Source: Prochlorococcus sp. AG-402-P18
Lineage (GTDB): Bacteria; Cyanobacteriota; Cyanobacteriia; PCC-6307; Cyanobiaceae
NCBI GenBank assembly: GCA_003216275.1
Contig: QCJC01000009.1
Span: 33,803-97,802, forward strand
Length of the DNA: 64,000 bases
Reading direction: 5' to 3'
Made by a program: the position numbers and the translations under genes. Under the pieces are notes generated by a model that saw nothing but the letters and a program-made list of their open reading frames with translations, made no database searches and was not told the origin of the DNA. Position 1 is the stretch's first letter. Each line of letters opens with the position of its first letter. Below are positions 1-10,847 of this stretch, one piece after another.

Positions 1-104
1 TGAATAGCTTTGGAGCATCTGCTCCAGGTGGATTATGTATGGAAAAATTTGGATTTACAGTAGAGAACGTACTAGATAAATCTAAAAATCTTCTAAACAA
101 ATAA
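1..104 (+). CDS. tkt: Transketolase, C-terminal end (partial)
   Basis: The reading frame is open from the window edge (codons in phase from base 3) to a TAA at 102-104. It encodes the last 34 residues, including SFGASAPGGL and a C-terminal helix ending LLNK. The Gly/Ala-rich FGASAP motif followed by a short amphipathic tail is typical of the transketolase C terminus. The enzyme transfers two-carbon ketol units in the Calvin cycle and pentose phosphate pathway. The gene lies convergent to thiC, and a strong hairpin separates them. Only the tail is visible, so the call rests on a short match. Confidence 0.8.
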   Translation, partial: NSFGASAPGGLCMEKFGFTVENVLDKSKNLLNK

Positions 105-145
105 AATTCAAACTTTAATTATCAATAGTTAATCAAAAAAATAAA

Positions 146-1565
<1,420 letters not shown>

Positions 1566-1616
1566 CTAAAAAGCTATTGAATAAGCCAAGGGTGCGATAT
1601 GCATCAAGATCACAAA

Positions 1617-1705
1617 ATTTCACTTTCCTTACGCTGGTTCAAGCCAGATCAGGTTCAGAGGGTGTGATCTCAGCCATATAGCAAAACGATATGGCACCCC
1701 TAGTG
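1617..1705 (-). promoter_or_regulatory. TPP riboswitch (THI element) in the thiC leader
   Basis: Read on the minus strand, the segment contains the hallmark parts of the thiamine pyrophosphate aptamer in order: AGGGGTGCC near 1705-1697, GCTGAGATCACACCC near 1675-1661, GAACCTGATCTGG near 1656-1644, and a closing AAGGAAAG near 1630-1622. It lies about 55-140 nt upstream of the thiC ATG on the same strand. By analogy with the family, TPP binding should reduce thiC expression. Whether control acts on translation or transcription cannot be read here. Confidence 0.95.
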
Positions 1706-1769
1706 ATAATTACAAATTAGCTCGAAATCCCCAACTAAACCCTAAAGTTTTTATTGATAAAATTTCAAA

Positions 1770-1991
1770 TTAAGACTTTTGATCATTCATATCTTTTTTA
1801 ATCTCTAAAAGGAGCATACGACGTCGTCTAAATCTTCTAACAGTCCCAGTCAAAACCAATCCACTCCCAACCAATAGCGCAGGTATTGCTTGGACTTTAT
1901 CTTTGCCTTCTCTATGCAATAAGCCTGCAATTGCTAATACAATGAGCAAAGGTGCTGAAATGGAAATTAATGGGTTACCTAATCTTTTCAT
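1770..1991 (-). CDS. Small membrane protein, DUF3188-like
   Basis: This small protein has two hydrophobic stretches: ISISAPLLIVLAIAGLL near the N terminus and IPALLVGSGLVLTG in the middle. A basic VRRFRRRR segment and a charged tail follow. This pattern resembles the DUF3188 proteins of picocyanobacteria, whose function is unknown. I place the start at the ATG at 1991 (73 residues) because it begins just after the stop of the upstream M20 hydrolase. An in-frame ATG at 2021 would give 83 residues and overlap that gene by 19 nt. It is the last gene of the ruvB-TPR-M20 run. No Shine-Dalgarno sequence decides the start. Confidence 0.65.
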   Translation of the reverse strand: MKRLGNPLISISAPLLIVLAIAGLLHREGKDKVQAIPALLVGSGLVLTGTVRRFRRRRMLLLEIKKDMNDQKS

Positions 1992-2002
1992 GAGAAAAGC
2001 AA

Positions 2003-3187
2003 CTAAATGTCTTTGGAACATTCAGAAGACATAATGATCGTTTGAGACAAAATTTTTATTCCTAGCTCAAGGCACCTTTCATCCAAAGAGAAATAACCAC
2101 TATGCAATGGAGCACAACCTTTATCTCCTGCTACTCCCAAGCGAAACATTGTTCCTGGAACGTCTTGCAAAAAGAATGCAAAATCCTCAGCGCCTAAGGA
2201 AGGATTCTCTAGGTGGACAATATTTTCTTCATCAATAAAATTTTTCGCACAACTAGCCAACAAATTAGTCAACTTAGGATCATTAAAAACTGGAGGTGCA
2301 ATTGACTTGAAATTAATACGAGCCTGAGCTCCATAATTAGAGGCAATATTTTTTACTATTTTCTCAATCCATTGAGGCAATTTTTCATATAAGTTACTGT
2401 CAAGACATCTTACTGTGCCTAAAAGCTTAACCTGCTCTGCAATAACATTAAAAGCATTTCCTCCTGAAATTTTTCCAAAACTAATAACCACTGGTTTGAG
2501 AGCATCCAAACGTCTACTTATAGCCTCTTGGAGTTCACAAATGATTTTCGCAGCAATCCAAATGGAATCAATACCCTCATGTGGTCTCGCGCCATGCCCT
2601 CCATTACCAATAATGTCTATTTCTAATTCAGCAGCTGCAGCAGTAAAAGTACCACTTCCTATGCCAATTTTTCCAACTGACAAATCTGGATAAACATGCA
2701 CACCAAAGAGAGCTTTTACTCCCTCAAGAACTTTTTCAGCTCTCATCCAATTTGCACCTTGAGCAATCTCTTCTGCTGGTTGAAAAATTATGCGAATTCT
2801 AGAAGTTGTAAATTTATTTTTTGCTAACACTTTTGCCACTCCCAAACCTATACAAGCATGAAGATCATGACCACATGCATGCATCAAACCTTGAATTGAG
2901 GAAGAGTAATCCAAGCCTGTTCTCTCCTCTATTGGCAACGCATCCATATCTACTCTTAAGCCAACAACAGGTCCGCTATTATTCCCCATTTCAGCAACCA
3001 ATCCCGTTCGACCTACTGCTTCTTTTACCGCCCATCCTGATTTCCTTAGCTCACCTGCGATAAGAGCAGCAGTTTGATATTCCTGACCACTTAGCTCTGG
3101 ATGAGCATGGAGATGACGCCTTAATTGAATCAAATTAGGCAATATCTCCTTTGATGTGGCATCAATTATGCTTCCTAAATCTTTCAT
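2003..3187 (-). CDS. M20-family amidohydrolase (N-acyl amino acid or IAA-conjugate hydrolase type)
   Basis: The protein has 394 residues, normal for the M20D group that hydrolyses amide bonds of N-acylated amino acids. Metal-binding motifs are present: GLRVDMDALPIEE around residues 75-87, HACGHDLHACIG around 103-114, and QPAEEIAQGA around 136-145. The C-terminal LGAEDFAFF and PLHSGYF carry the late metal ligands. No signal peptide is seen, so it should be cytosolic. Its ATG overlaps the stop of the TPR gene by 4 nt (ATGA), which implies translational coupling. The exact substrate cannot be told from sequence. Confidence 0.9.
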   Translation of the reverse strand: MKDLGSIIDATSKEILPNLIQLRRHLHAHPELSGQEYQTAALIAGELRKSGWAVKEAVGRTGLVAEMGNNSGPVVGLRVDMDALPIEERTGLDYSSSIQGLMHACGHDLHACIGLGVAKVLAKNKFTTSRIRIIFQPAEEIAQGANWMRAEKVLEGVKALFGVHVYPDLSVGKIGIGSGTFTAAAAELEIDIIGNGGHGARPHEGIDSIWIAAKIICELQEAISRRLDALKPVVISFGKISGGNAFNVIAEQVKLLGTVRCLDSNLYEKLPQWIEKIVKNIASNYGAQARINFKSIAPPVFNDPKLTNLLASCAKNFIDEENIVHLENPSLGAEDFAFFLQDVPGTMFRLGVAGDKGCAPLHSGYFSLDERCLELGIKILSQTIIMSSECSKDI

Positions 3188-3978
3188 CTATCCTCCAAAG
3201 CAAGAAATGCGATCAAATCATTTGTAGGACTTGGAGGCCAACGACGAATGTCCAACAACCAATTTTTTTCGCGGTACCGAATATCTAATCCAGCAACTGC
3301 CGCCCAATTACTTTCAGCTTCACCTGTTAAGCCCTTACGCCATAGAAGCGCACTCAATGCTGCTCTAGCATCAGCAAATAATGGATATTTACGAATTAAA
3401 ATTCTAATTTTTTTTTCTGCAAGTTCAAGATCACCTAATTGATAAATCGAAAGTGCTTCACTCGACCTAGCCATCGCAATTTCATTATTTGAAGAGGCAG
3501 CTTGAGAAAACAATCTCTTTGCTTCCATCCAATTATCCAGAGAGCCCATCACATTTCCCAAGTTATACAAAGCTGAAACATCTTTAGGGTTCTTCTTTAA
3601 AACGTATTTGTAATCATTACTCGCATCTTCCCAAAGTTTCAAGGCTTCTTCAGCAATTCCTCTATTCAGGTAAGGATCTAAATCTTCCGGTGAAATTTCT
3701 ATAGCCTTTGTTTGATCTTTTATAGCTCCCTGAGGATCTCCAAGAGCAAGACGAACATTACCTCTGTTACTCAATGCGGCCGCATCATATGGATTGTCAT
3801 TTAAAAACAGATTCCAATCTTTTTCAGCTTGAATAAAGTTTGCATCTTGACTTTCTTGGAGAGCTTTTTCAAACATAAGTTTTGGAAGATCCTTAGCATG
3901 ACTTGAAAATGGTTCAAAAAAAATAACGATAACAATAAAAAATATAGGTAGAAGTTTAACCACTATTTTTCTAATCAT
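3184..3978 (-). CDS. TPR-repeat protein with N-terminal membrane anchor or signal
   Basis: The protein has 264 residues. It begins with a hydrophobic segment ([13 protein letters not shown], residues 9-21) followed by SSHAKDLP, which could be a signal peptide ending near SHA-K or an uncleaved anchor. Tandem tetratricopeptide repeats follow, for example [20 protein letters not shown] and [20 protein letters not shown], with roughly four or five units to residue 215. TPR proteins act as assembly scaffolds, and the partner is not indicated here. It overlaps ruvB upstream and the M20 gene downstream by 4 nt each, so all three are probably one transcript. Confidence 0.82.
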   Translation of the reverse strand: MIRKIVVKLLPIFFIVIVIFFEPFSSHAKDLPKLMFEKALQESQDANFIQAEKDWNLFLNDNPYDAAALSNRGNVRLALGDPQGAIKDQTKAIEISPEDLDPYLNRGIAEEALKLWEDASNDYKYVLKKNPKDVSALYNLGNVMGSLDNWMEAKRLFSQAASSNNEIAMARSSEALSIYQLGDLELAEKKIRILIRKYPLFADARAALSALLWRKGLTGEAESNWAAVAGLDIRYREKNWLLDIRRWPPSPTNDLIAFLALEDR

Positions 3979-5045
3979 TTATGTATTTTAGTGGGGGAAG
4001 TTAACAAATAATGTTTTTCAGCTGCTGGAGTAACAACCCTTCCCCTAGCAGTCCTTTGTAAAAATCCAATTTGCATTAAATAAGGCTCAACTACATTTTC
4101 TAAAGTGGTTGAATCTTCTCCAAGCGCAGCCGCAAGAGTTTCAAGGCCTACTGGCCCCCCTCCATAATCATTGACTAACAAGCCTAAATAACTTCTATCT
4201 GTTGCATCTAGCCCTCTATTATCTACACGATATAAATCAAGTGTATCGTTTAAAACTTTTACATCAATCAACTTGGAGGATGAATACACTTCTGCAAAAT
4301 CTCTAACTCTTCGCAGAAGCCTATTCGCAATTCGGGGAGTGCCCCTACTCCTTTTTGCTAATTGATGAGATGCTTCTTCCGTAATTGATAAATTAATTAA
4401 ATTTGCAGATCGTTTAATTATATTTTCTAAATCCACATGATTATAAAAATCTAAGCGCTGTGTAATGCCAAATCGATCTCTCATTGGCGAACTTAATGCA
4501 GCTGGTTTTGTAGTAGCACCTACTAAAGTAAAAGGAGGTATATCAATCTGCCGCATTCTTGAAGATGCACCTTTGCCTACTGTCAAATCCAATCTTCTAT
4601 CTTCCATCGCTGGATATAAAAGTTCTTGTGATATTCGATTAAGTCTATGAATCTCATCAACAAAGATTAATTCACGTGGTTGCATATTGATTAACAATCC
4701 AACAATATCCCTTGGTCTTTCAAGTGCAGGGGCGCTTGTAACTCTTGCTTTAACTCCTAATTCTTCAGCAATTACCAAAGCCATAGTAGTTTTACCTAGG
4801 CCAGGAGGGCCATAAAGCATTAAATGATCAAGTGCTTCGCCTCTATTTAATGCTGCTTTAACTGAAATTCCTAGAACTTTTTTCAACTCGGATTGCCCTA
4901 GAAATTCTTCAAAAGATTTTGGTCTCAGTGAATCTTGCTTGGATAATTTAATCTCTTCTTTCAAAAGGCTAGATCCGACCAATCTTTCTTCTCCTCTATT
5001 ATCAGGAAGAGATGAATGATCAGTAATTGAAGACAGAATTGCCAT
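3975..5045 (-). CDS. ruvB: Holliday junction branch migration ATPase RuvB
   Basis: RuvB is the hexameric AAA+ motor that, with RuvA, drives branch migration of Holliday junctions in recombinational repair. The 356-residue protein shows [12 protein letters not shown], the Walker [10 protein letters not shown], Walker [10 protein letters not shown], sensor 1 LVGATTKP and the winged-helix tail ending [13 protein letters not shown] start at the ATG at 5045 (MAILSS). An in-frame ATG at 5072 would add nine unconserved residues and overlap the smpB region. The gene is divergent from smpB, with 47 bp between the start codons, and heads the TPR-M20-DUF3188 run. Confidence 0.97.
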   Translation of the reverse strand: MAILSSITDHSSLPDNRGEERLVGSSLLKEEIKLSKQDSLRPKSFEEFLGQSELKKVLGISVKAALNRGEALDHLMLYGPPGLGKTTMALVIAEELGVKARVTSAPALERPRDIVGLLINMQPRELIFVDEIHRLNRISQELLYPAMEDRRLDLTVGKGASSRMRQIDIPPFTLVGATTKPAALSSPMRDRFGITQRLDFYNHVDLENIIKRSANLINLSITEEASHQLAKRSRGTPRIANRLLRRVRDFAEVYSSSKLIDVKVLNDTLDLYRVDNRGLDATDRSYLGLLVNDYGGGPVGLETLAAALGEDSTTLENVVEPYLMQIGFLQRTARGRVVTPAAEKHYLLTSPTKIHK

Positions 5046-5092
5046 TACCGAAGGGTAGTGGCATCTCAACAAAAATGGAGGTAAATAGAAGA

Positions 5093-5590
5093 ATGAGCAA
5101 AAAAGTCAAGAAAAAATCCAAAAAAAATTCTACTATTGATGGAAATCGTCGTTTAGCTGAAAATCGACAAGCAAGATATGAATATGAAATCTTAGAAACC
5201 ATTGAAACTGGCTTAGAGCTTTTAGGAACAGAAGTCAAATCAATTAGAGCAGGAAAAGTAAACTTAAAAGACGGATTTTGTTTAATTAAAAAAAATGAAA
5301 TTCAACTTCACAATGTACATATATCTCCTCATAATCATGCAGGTAAGTTTTTCAATCATGATCCATTAAGAATCAAAAAACTTCTTGCACATCGAAAAGA
5401 AATCGACAAACTAAAAATCAATTTAGAAAGAAAAGGATTAGCTTTAATACCCTTGAGTTTATATCTGAAAGGTTCTTGGATTAAGCTAAAAATAGGCATT
5501 GGAAAAGGCAGAAAGCTTCACGACAAGAGAGATAGAGAGAAAGCAAATGAATTAAAAAGAGATGTAGCTAACGCCTTAAAGCGTTTCTAG
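5093..5590 (+). CDS. smpB: SsrA-binding protein SmpB
   Basis: SmpB binds tmRNA and brings it to stalled ribosomes for trans-translation. The chosen start is the ATG at 5093, which sits 11 nt after a GGAGG (5077-5081) and gives 165 residues, the usual length. Conserved segments include [36 protein letters not shown] and the basic tail [11 protein letters not shown] followed by a helix. In-frame ATGs upstream (5027, 5075) would overlap the ruvB start region and are less likely. The N terminus is unusually lysine-rich. Confidence 0.96.
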   Translation: MSKKVKKKSKKNSTIDGNRRLAENRQARYEYEILETIETGLELLGTEVKSIRAGKVNLKDGFCLIKKNEIQLHNVHISPHNHAGKFFNHDPLRIKKLLAHRKEIDKLKINLERKGLALIPLSLYLKGSWIKLKIGIGKGRKLHDKRDREKANELKRDVANALKRF

Positions 5591-5619
5591 AAAAAAGCAA
5601 TATTTAATATTTTTTACAT

Positions 5620-5643
5620 GTAAAAACTTTAAAAAGTTTTTAC
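5620..5643. terminator. AT-rich hairpin between convergent genes
   Basis: A 10-bp perfect inverted repeat (5620-5629 with 5634-5643, 4-nt loop) lies between the smpB stop and the stop of the next, convergent gene. It could end transcripts from either side. It is AT-rich and therefore weak, so the terminator role is inferred mainly from position. Confidence 0.45.
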
Positions 5644-5658
5644 TTTATTCATTAATTA

Positions 5659-5910
5659 TCATGATACATCCAAGCTAACATTTTCTGGTGGAGGTGTTGG
5701 GTCAGGGTCAGCAATGAGCATGTGTTGCAAAACAATCTCAGGACGTTCACTATCTCTCCATCTAATCCGATAAGCAGGCATTTTAGTACCCCTGCTTGTC
5801 GTTTGTTCAACAGGTTCCATTACCCAACCGCGTCTTGAACGCCCCTGGGGATTTCGTTTCACGACCGCGTCTGCGTGCTTGAAACGAAAACCAACTCTCT
5901 CGCCGCTCAT
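5659..5910 (-). CDS. Conserved hypothetical protein, 83 residues
   Basis: A compact, mostly polar protein that begins MSGERVGFRFKHADAVVK and has no membrane segment or signal. It is rich in Arg and Pro, with a GRSRRGWVMEP stretch and a C-terminal PDPTPPPE. I recall similar small proteins in picocyanobacterial genomes but know no function and assign none. It follows lysS on the same strand after 41 bp and may share its transcript. It is convergent with smpB. The charged, non-repetitive composition and ATG start support a real gene. Confidence 0.7.
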   Translation of the reverse strand: MSGERVGFRFKHADAVVKRNPQGRSRRGWVMEPVEQTTSRGTKMPAYRIRWRDSERPEIVLQHMLIADPDPTPPPENVSLDVS

Positions 5911-5951
5911 CTGAACAAAATTCTTACTCGCCTATTATCCCCTGTGATGGG

Positions 5952-7499
5952 TCACTTTCCAGTTTGTTTTAAATTTGATTCTGGCCGAAGAAGTGGAAAA
6001 GCAATTACATCTCTGATAGAAGGACTATCAGTTAAGAGCATTACGAACCTATCAATACCTATTCCAAGACCTCCTGTTGGAGGCATTCCCACTTCAAGAG
6101 CAGTAATAAAATCTTCATCCAAACCATGCGCCTCAAGATCACCTGCTTCTTTTTTATCTTGCTGCAAAAGTAAACGTTCTTTTTGGTCTATTGGATCAAT
6201 TAATTCACTAAAAGCATTAGCAGTCTCTCTTCCAACAATAAAAAGTTCAAATCTTTCAACTAAGCCACTCTTAGAACGATGCTTCCTAGCTAATGGTGAA
6301 ATCTCAATTGGATAATCCATAACAAATGTGGGTTGAACCAACTTAGACTCAACAGCCTGCTCAAAAGCTTCATTTAAAAGTCCTCCCACGCTATCAACCT
6401 TATCGGGCACTTGTAGACCCTCACTAAGCATTGCGGCTTTAGCATCGACAAAGCTATTTCCGAATAAATCAAAGTCAATTCCTGTCTCTTCTTGAACTAA
6501 TTCATGCATCGTCGCCCTTCTCCAAGGAGGCTTTAGATCTATGACTTGCGTTTGATAAGTGATTTTGGTCGATCCACAAATCTTTTCGCAAACAGTTGAA
6601 AGTAATTTTTCAGTTAATTCCATCATGTCGAAATAGTCAGCAAAAGCCTCATAAATTTCTACAGAAGTGAATTCAGGATTATGACGAGTGCTAATTCCCT
6701 CATTTCTAAAAATTCTTCCAAGCTCATAAACCTTTTGAAATCCACCAACAACTAATCTTTTGAGATGCAATTCAGTCGCAATTCTCAGATATAAAGGCAA
6801 ATCAAGGGTATTGTGATGGGTGATAAACGGTCTTGCGTCAGCTCCGCCAGCTTCTGATTGCAAAACTGGAGTCTCAATTTCAAGAAAATCTTTGTCATCT
6901 AGCCATCGCCTAATAGAACTTACTAATAAGGCTCTAGTGCGAAAAGTTTTTCTCGACTGAGGATTGACAATTAAATCTAAATATCTTTGTCTATAGCGCT
7001 TTTCCACATCTGCAAGTCCATGCCATTTGTCTGGTAAAGGTTGTAAAGATTTTGAGAGCATAGTCCACTCAAAAACCTTAATAGAAAGCTCACCTCTATC
7101 AGTTCTTCTTAAAATCCCACGAACGCCTATCCAATCACCAGAATCCACAAGAGAAGTTATGTTTTCAAAATTATTTTTTAGCTCTTGGCTGTTTTCATTT
7201 TGGTTTAATGTTGCCTTTTCCAAAAAAAGTTGAATTGTCCCACTTTCATCTGCAAGCGTAAAAAAAGCAAGTTTTCCCATCACTCGACGAGAAATTACAC
7301 GTCCAGCTATTGAAACTTCGTCATTCTTTTCTATTCCATTTGGCAAGTCTTGATATTTTTCCTGTAAAGCGATTGCAGAATCAGTAGGTCTGAAATTCAA
7401 ACCATATGGACTTTGCCCAATGCTTTGCAATGTTTTTGCCTTCTCAAGGCGAGTCTCTCTTAATTCAGACAAGGAAGTTCGGGCATAGGGAAAACTCAA
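5952..7499 (-). CDS. lysS: Lysyl-tRNA synthetase, class II
   Basis: The enzyme charges tRNA-Lys in the cytosol. The 515-residue protein has an N-terminal OB-fold anticodon-binding domain ([19 protein letters not shown], about residues 63-80). The class II catalytic core follows, with motif 2 [10 protein letters not shown] then [14 protein letters not shown], and motif 3 [14 protein letters not shown] near the C terminus. Length and motif order match bacterial LysS. It lies 42 bp downstream of rpaB on the same strand, so the two may be cotranscribed. Confidence 0.97.
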   Translation of the reverse strand: MSFPYARTSLSELRETRLEKAKTLQSIGQSPYGLNFRPTDSAIALQEKYQDLPNGIEKNDEVSIAGRVISRRVMGKLAFFTLADESGTIQLFLEKATLNQNENSQELKNNFENITSLVDSGDWIGVRGILRRTDRGELSIKVFEWTMLSKSLQPLPDKWHGLADVEKRYRQRYLDLIVNPQSRKTFRTRALLVSSIRRWLDDKDFLEIETPVLQSEAGGADARPFITHHNTLDLPLYLRIATELHLKRLVVGGFQKVYELGRIFRNEGISTRHNPEFTSVEIYEAFADYFDMMELTEKLLSTVCEKICGSTKITYQTQVIDLKPPWRRATMHELVQEETGIDFDLFGNSFVDAKAAMLSEGLQVPDKVDSVGGLLNEAFEQAVESKLVQPTFVMDYPIEISPLARKHRSKSGLVERFELFIVGRETANAFSELIDPIDQKERLLLQQDKKEAGDLEAHGLDEDFITALEVGMPPTGGLGIGIDRFVMLLTDSPSIRDVIAFPLLRPESNLKQTGK

Positions 7500-7541
7500 G
7501 AACAGATAATAGAAAACCTATCAATATTTAGCTAGTAATTT

Positions 7542-8282
7542 CTAACTGGCAATAGCAGTAGGAAATTCTCCCATTCTTTGAGAAGCATAACCAATACCCC
7601 TTACAGTTAGAATCAACTCTGGATTTCTTGGATCTGGTTCGAGCTTGCCTCTTAATCGGGCGACATAAACATCAACCACTCTTAAATCGGCAGCTCTTCT
7701 GGGCGGGTAGCCCCAAAGCTGCTCCAAAATCTCTGCTCGTGGCACAACGCGGCCTGGATCACGAAATAATAGTTCTAATAAGCTAAATTCAGTGTATGTA
7801 AGTCCAATCCTTTCACCACCTCTACTTACCTGTCTTCTATTCGTATCTACAACTAGATCTCCTAATTTCATTACGCCTTGACCTGAAGGCACCTCTCTTG
7901 GCTCATCAACTGTTGGAGCAGGCCCGACTCTTCTCAAAATCGTCGCAATTCTTGCCTCTAACTCCTTCGGGCTAAATGGCTTAGCAAGATAATCATCAGC
8001 ACCTAGATCCAATCCTGCAACTCTTTCGGAAATCGCCTCAAGCGCAGTCAAAAATATTATTGGTACACAAGATTCGGCTCTTATTCTTCGACAAACTGCA
8101 AAACCGTCCATTTTGGGAAGCATCACATCTAGGACAACTAAGTCAGGTGATTCTTTATGAAAAACCTCAAGTGCTTGCTCTCCGTCCTGCGCAGATAGAA
8201 CTTGATAACCAGCAAGATTTAGCCTTGTTACCAAGACTTTTAATACTGCTGGTTCATCATCTACAACCAAAATACAGGTCAT
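7542..8282 (-). CDS. rpaB: OmpR-type response regulator RpaB
   Basis: The protein has 246 residues. The N-terminal receiver has acidic pocket DD at 8-9, phospho-acceptor Asp52 in VVLDVMLPKMDG, and the Lys of LAKPFSP. A C-terminal OmpR/PhoB winged helix follows (GLTYTEFSLLELL..RAEILEQLWGYPPRRAADLRVVDVYVARLR). In cyanobacteria RpaB binds HLR1 sites and represses high-light and photosystem genes under low light. RpaB, rather than the paralogue RpaA, is chosen from the overall sequence as I remember it. No histidine kinase gene is adjacent. lysS follows closely on the same strand. Confidence 0.9.
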   Translation of the reverse strand: MTCILVVDDEPAVLKVLVTRLNLAGYQVLSAQDGEQALEVFHKESPDLVVLDVMLPKMDGFAVCRRIRAESCVPIIFLTALEAISERVAGLDLGADDYLAKPFSPKELEARIATILRRVGPAPTVDEPREVPSGQGVMKLGDLVVDTNRRQVSRGGERIGLTYTEFSLLELLFRDPGRVVPRAEILEQLWGYPPRRAADLRVVDVYVARLRGKLEPDPRNPELILTVRGIGYASQRMGEFPTAIAS

Positions 8283-8347
8283 AAGATTAGTTGTTGCCTT
8301 AGTGACAGGGCCATCAAATTTTAAATCGAAATGGGCTCCTTGTTAAA

Positions 8348-8364
8348 TGAAGATATCATCTTCA
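8348..8364. promoter_or_regulatory. Short perfect inverted repeat upstream of rpaB
   Basis: TGAAGAT and ATCTTCA form a perfect 7-bp inverted repeat with a 3-nt spacer, about 65 nt upstream of the rpaB ATG in the 179-bp gap behind mreD. It could be an operator or a leader hairpin. No T-tract follows on either strand, so a terminator is unlikely. A repeat this short can also occur by chance. Confidence 0.25.
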
Positions 8365-8461
8365 AGGCAAGTAAACATAACCCTTGGACTAATTTAAAAG
8401 ACAGAGTCCCCACTAATAAATAAGTATTTATTCTATTTTTTAAGATTTAAAAATTTTCTCA

Positions 8462-8962
8462 TTAGTTTTTTTTATAAGTAAGAAGTAGCCAAGAAGATAA
8501 AAAAGGAGCAACTAATCCAGTAATTATGATCTCAGAAATCAACACATAAATTGACCAAGAATGAAACCAATTATTTCTTAAAAATCTATATAAAATAATT
8601 TTTTGGACCCAAAATGAGAATCCAACAAACGCAGTTCCAAATATAGACATTAAGCCAATATTAAAAAATAATTCTATTTTCTTATTATGCAATCCGTATC
8701 TCGCCCAAATCAGAGACAAAAGTAAAAGTGATGGGATGTAAGAAACCTTTCCCACTGTAAATGAATCTAGAAGAATACCAAGAAAAATTGCCGCAATAGA
8801 AGCTTTCAAAGGAGAATTCTTTAGTGAAAATGGTAATAGCCAAATCACAGGCCAGCAAGGAGTAACTCCATTTATTGCAAGAAAGTCAGGTGAAGAAATT
8901 AATAAAGCTGGTAAAAAAATTCCAGCAATATAAATTAAAAGTTTTTTCTTATCTCTAGCCAT
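8462..8962 (-). CDS. mreD: Rod-shape determining membrane protein MreD
   Basis: The 166-residue, highly hydrophobic protein has about five membrane segments, the size and profile of MreD. It is the third gene of the mreBCD set. MreD is an inner-membrane part of the elongasome that directs lateral peptidoglycan synthesis. Family sequence conservation is low, so the call rests mainly on topology and context: its ATG overlaps the mreC stop by 8 nt. Confidence 0.88.
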   Translation of the reverse strand: MARDKKKLLIYIAGIFLPALLISSPDFLAINGVTPCWPVIWLLPFSLKNSPLKASIAAIFLGILLDSFTVGKVSYIPSLLLLSLIWARYGLHNKKIELFFNIGLMSIFGTAFVGFSFWVQKIILYRFLRNNWFHSWSIYVLISEIIITGLVAPFLSSWLLLTYKKN

Positions 8963-9713
8963 TATTTATTAAAACTTGCACCCAATCAATGGCCTCAGGT
9001 GAGGCAGTTAATTGTACTATTGCATATGGAGACGGTAACGCATTTTCGTCAACGAACTGAATAATGCCAATTGTTAAATTTGCAGGCAATAAAGTACTTG
9101 CTGGTGATGTAGTAACAGCATCCCCAATTTTTGCAAAGCTGTTTTTATTTAAGAAAATTAGTTTTGGCCTATTAGTACCCATCCCAGTAAGAATCCCATG
9201 AAGTTTAGTACGATCAATCCAAGCACCTATTTGATGACCAGGATCAGTAAGTAATCGAACTCTTGAAGTTAATACAGTTGTGTTGTCTATCAAGCCAACT
9301 ACCCCCCCCGGCCCAATAACAGCTTGTCCCTTAACAATCCCATGCTTTGCTCCTTTATTTATTTCTAATTGTTGCCACCAACTTTTCGAAGATCTAGCTA
9401 TGACAGCAGCAGAAATTCTTTGATCAGCTTTAAAATCTCTCAAAGACAATGCCTTTCTTAAGCGATTATTGTCCTCCTCAAGCAATTTCAATCTAATCTT
9501 ATTTTCAATATCTTCTCCTGCCATTATCCATTCTTTTTGTGCTGAGCCAGGAAGTAATGGTTTCACTAACACAGAATAAAATTCTAAATATCCTGATCCC
9601 TTTGTCCAGCGAATAAAAAATAATAAAATTCCTATTAAAAATATGTACCACAGACTGCTTTTGAAAAGCAGATGAAACCCTATTTTCCTCCGGGTTTTAA
9701 TCATATTGATCAA
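8955..9713 (-). CDS. mreC: Rod-shape determining protein MreC
   Basis: The 252-residue protein has an N-terminal cytoplasmic and membrane anchor (SLWYIFLIGILLFFIRW). A coiled-coil helix follows (about residues 65-95), then the periplasmic beta domain with GAKHGIVKGQAVIGPGGVVG and LLTDPGHQIGAWI, which is characteristic of MreC. It links the cytoplasmic MreB filament to periplasmic cell-wall synthases. It overlaps mreB by 4 nt and mreD by 8 nt, which implies coupled translation. Confidence 0.94.
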   Translation of the reverse strand: MINMIKTRRKIGFHLLFKSSLWYIFLIGILLFFIRWTKGSGYLEFYSVLVKPLLPGSAQKEWIMAGEDIENKIRLKLLEEDNNRLRKALSLRDFKADQRISAAVIARSSKSWWQQLEINKGAKHGIVKGQAVIGPGGVVGLIDNTTVLTSRVRLLTDPGHQIGAWIDRTKLHGILTGMGTNRPKLIFLNKNSFAKIGDAVTTSPASTLLPANLTIGIIQFVDENALPSPYAIVQLTASPEAIDWVQVLINNG

Positions 9714-10771
9714 TCTCGAATTACATTTCTTGCAAAATCAGGAGTATCTAAAACTCTTCGCATTGATTTAAAATCATCCAACACCTGGCCACATCCATTA
9801 ACAACACACAACAATGGATCCTCAGCTACGTGTGTAAAGATTCCTGTTTCATGACTTAAAAGATCACTAATCCCTCTCACTAATGCTCCACCACCAGCAA
9901 GCATAATCCCTCTATCCACAATATCCGCAGCAAGTTCGGGAGGTGTTCTCTCTAAGGTTCTTTTCACAGCATCTACAATCTTATTCAAAGGTTCCGACAT
10001 GGCTTCTCGTAAATCACCAGCTTTCAAATTTATTGATCGAGGTAAACCTGAAAGTAAGTGTAAACCTCTTACATCAATAGATTTAAGATCAAATTCATCA
10101 GAAGGGAAAGCTGATCCTATTTTAATTTTGATCTCTTCAGCTGTTCTCTCTCCAACTACTAAGTTATGAACTTTCTTTAAATAGATAGCAATAGATTCAT
10201 TAATTTCATCACCAGCGACTCTAACCGATTCGCTTAATACTGTTCCACCAAGGCTCAGAACAGCCACTTCAGTAGTACCTCCGCCAATATCAACAATCAT
10301 TGTTCCAATAGGTTCTGTCACAGGCAAAGAAGCTCCTATTGCTGCAGCTACAGGTTCATCAATCAAATGAACCTCTCTAGCGCCAGCAAGACCAGCTTCA
10401 CGAACAGCACGTCTCTCCACTCCAGTAACGCCACTGGGAATCCCCACAACTAATCGAGGAGCAATAATTCCTCTTCCCTCATTACACTTTTGAATAAATG
10501 TTTTAAGCATTTGTTCTGCCGCATCAAAATCTGCTATCACACCATCTCTTAAAGGTCTTACAGCACGAATATTTCCAGGAGTTCTTCCTAGCATTAACTT
10601 TGCATCATCACCAACAGCCAGAGGGACACCTTCCTCTAAATCCATCGCTACTACAGAAGGCTCCTGCAATACGATTCCTTTACCTGAAACATAAATCAAG
10701 GTATTGGCAGTACCTAAATCTATCCCAATATCTCGGGAGAATTTGAAACGGCTAAAAAACACGGATTTCAA
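9710..10771 (-). CDS. mreB: Rod-shape determining protein MreB (actin-like)
   Basis: MreB is the bacterial actin homologue that positions elongation-specific cell-wall synthesis at the inner face of the membrane. The 353-residue protein contains the phosphate-1 loop DIGIDLGTANTLIYV, the connect and phosphate-2 motif IVDIGGGTTEVAVLSLGG, and the adenosine motif GIMLAGGGALVRG. The aromatic/basic N terminus (VFFSRFKFSRD) matches cyanobacterial MreB. It is the first gene of mreBCD and is divergent from ssb, with 76 bp between start codons that must hold both promoters. Confidence 0.97.
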   Translation of the reverse strand: MKSVFFSRFKFSRDIGIDLGTANTLIYVSGKGIVLQEPSVVAMDLEEGVPLAVGDDAKLMLGRTPGNIRAVRPLRDGVIADFDAAEQMLKTFIQKCNEGRGIIAPRLVVGIPSGVTGVERRAVREAGLAGAREVHLIDEPVAAAIGASLPVTEPIGTMIVDIGGGTTEVAVLSLGGTVLSESVRVAGDEINESIAIYLKKVHNLVVGERTAEEIKIKIGSAFPSDEFDLKSIDVRGLHLLSGLPRSINLKAGDLREAMSEPLNKIVDAVKRTLERTPPELAADIVDRGIMLAGGGALVRGISDLLSHETGIFTHVAEDPLLCVVNGCGQVLDDFKSMRRVLDTPDFARNVIRD

Positions 10772-10847
10772 TCATTTGAGCAATCATAAAGAGAGAGCAA
10801 CTAAGATAAATATATTATTTAGCAACCAATAAACATCGGAGGCAACG

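Noticed and set aside
8283..8461. HLR1-type RpaB binding site upstream of rpaB
   Set aside because: Only a single partial TTAC-like element is visible, not the paired repeat needed for HLR1.
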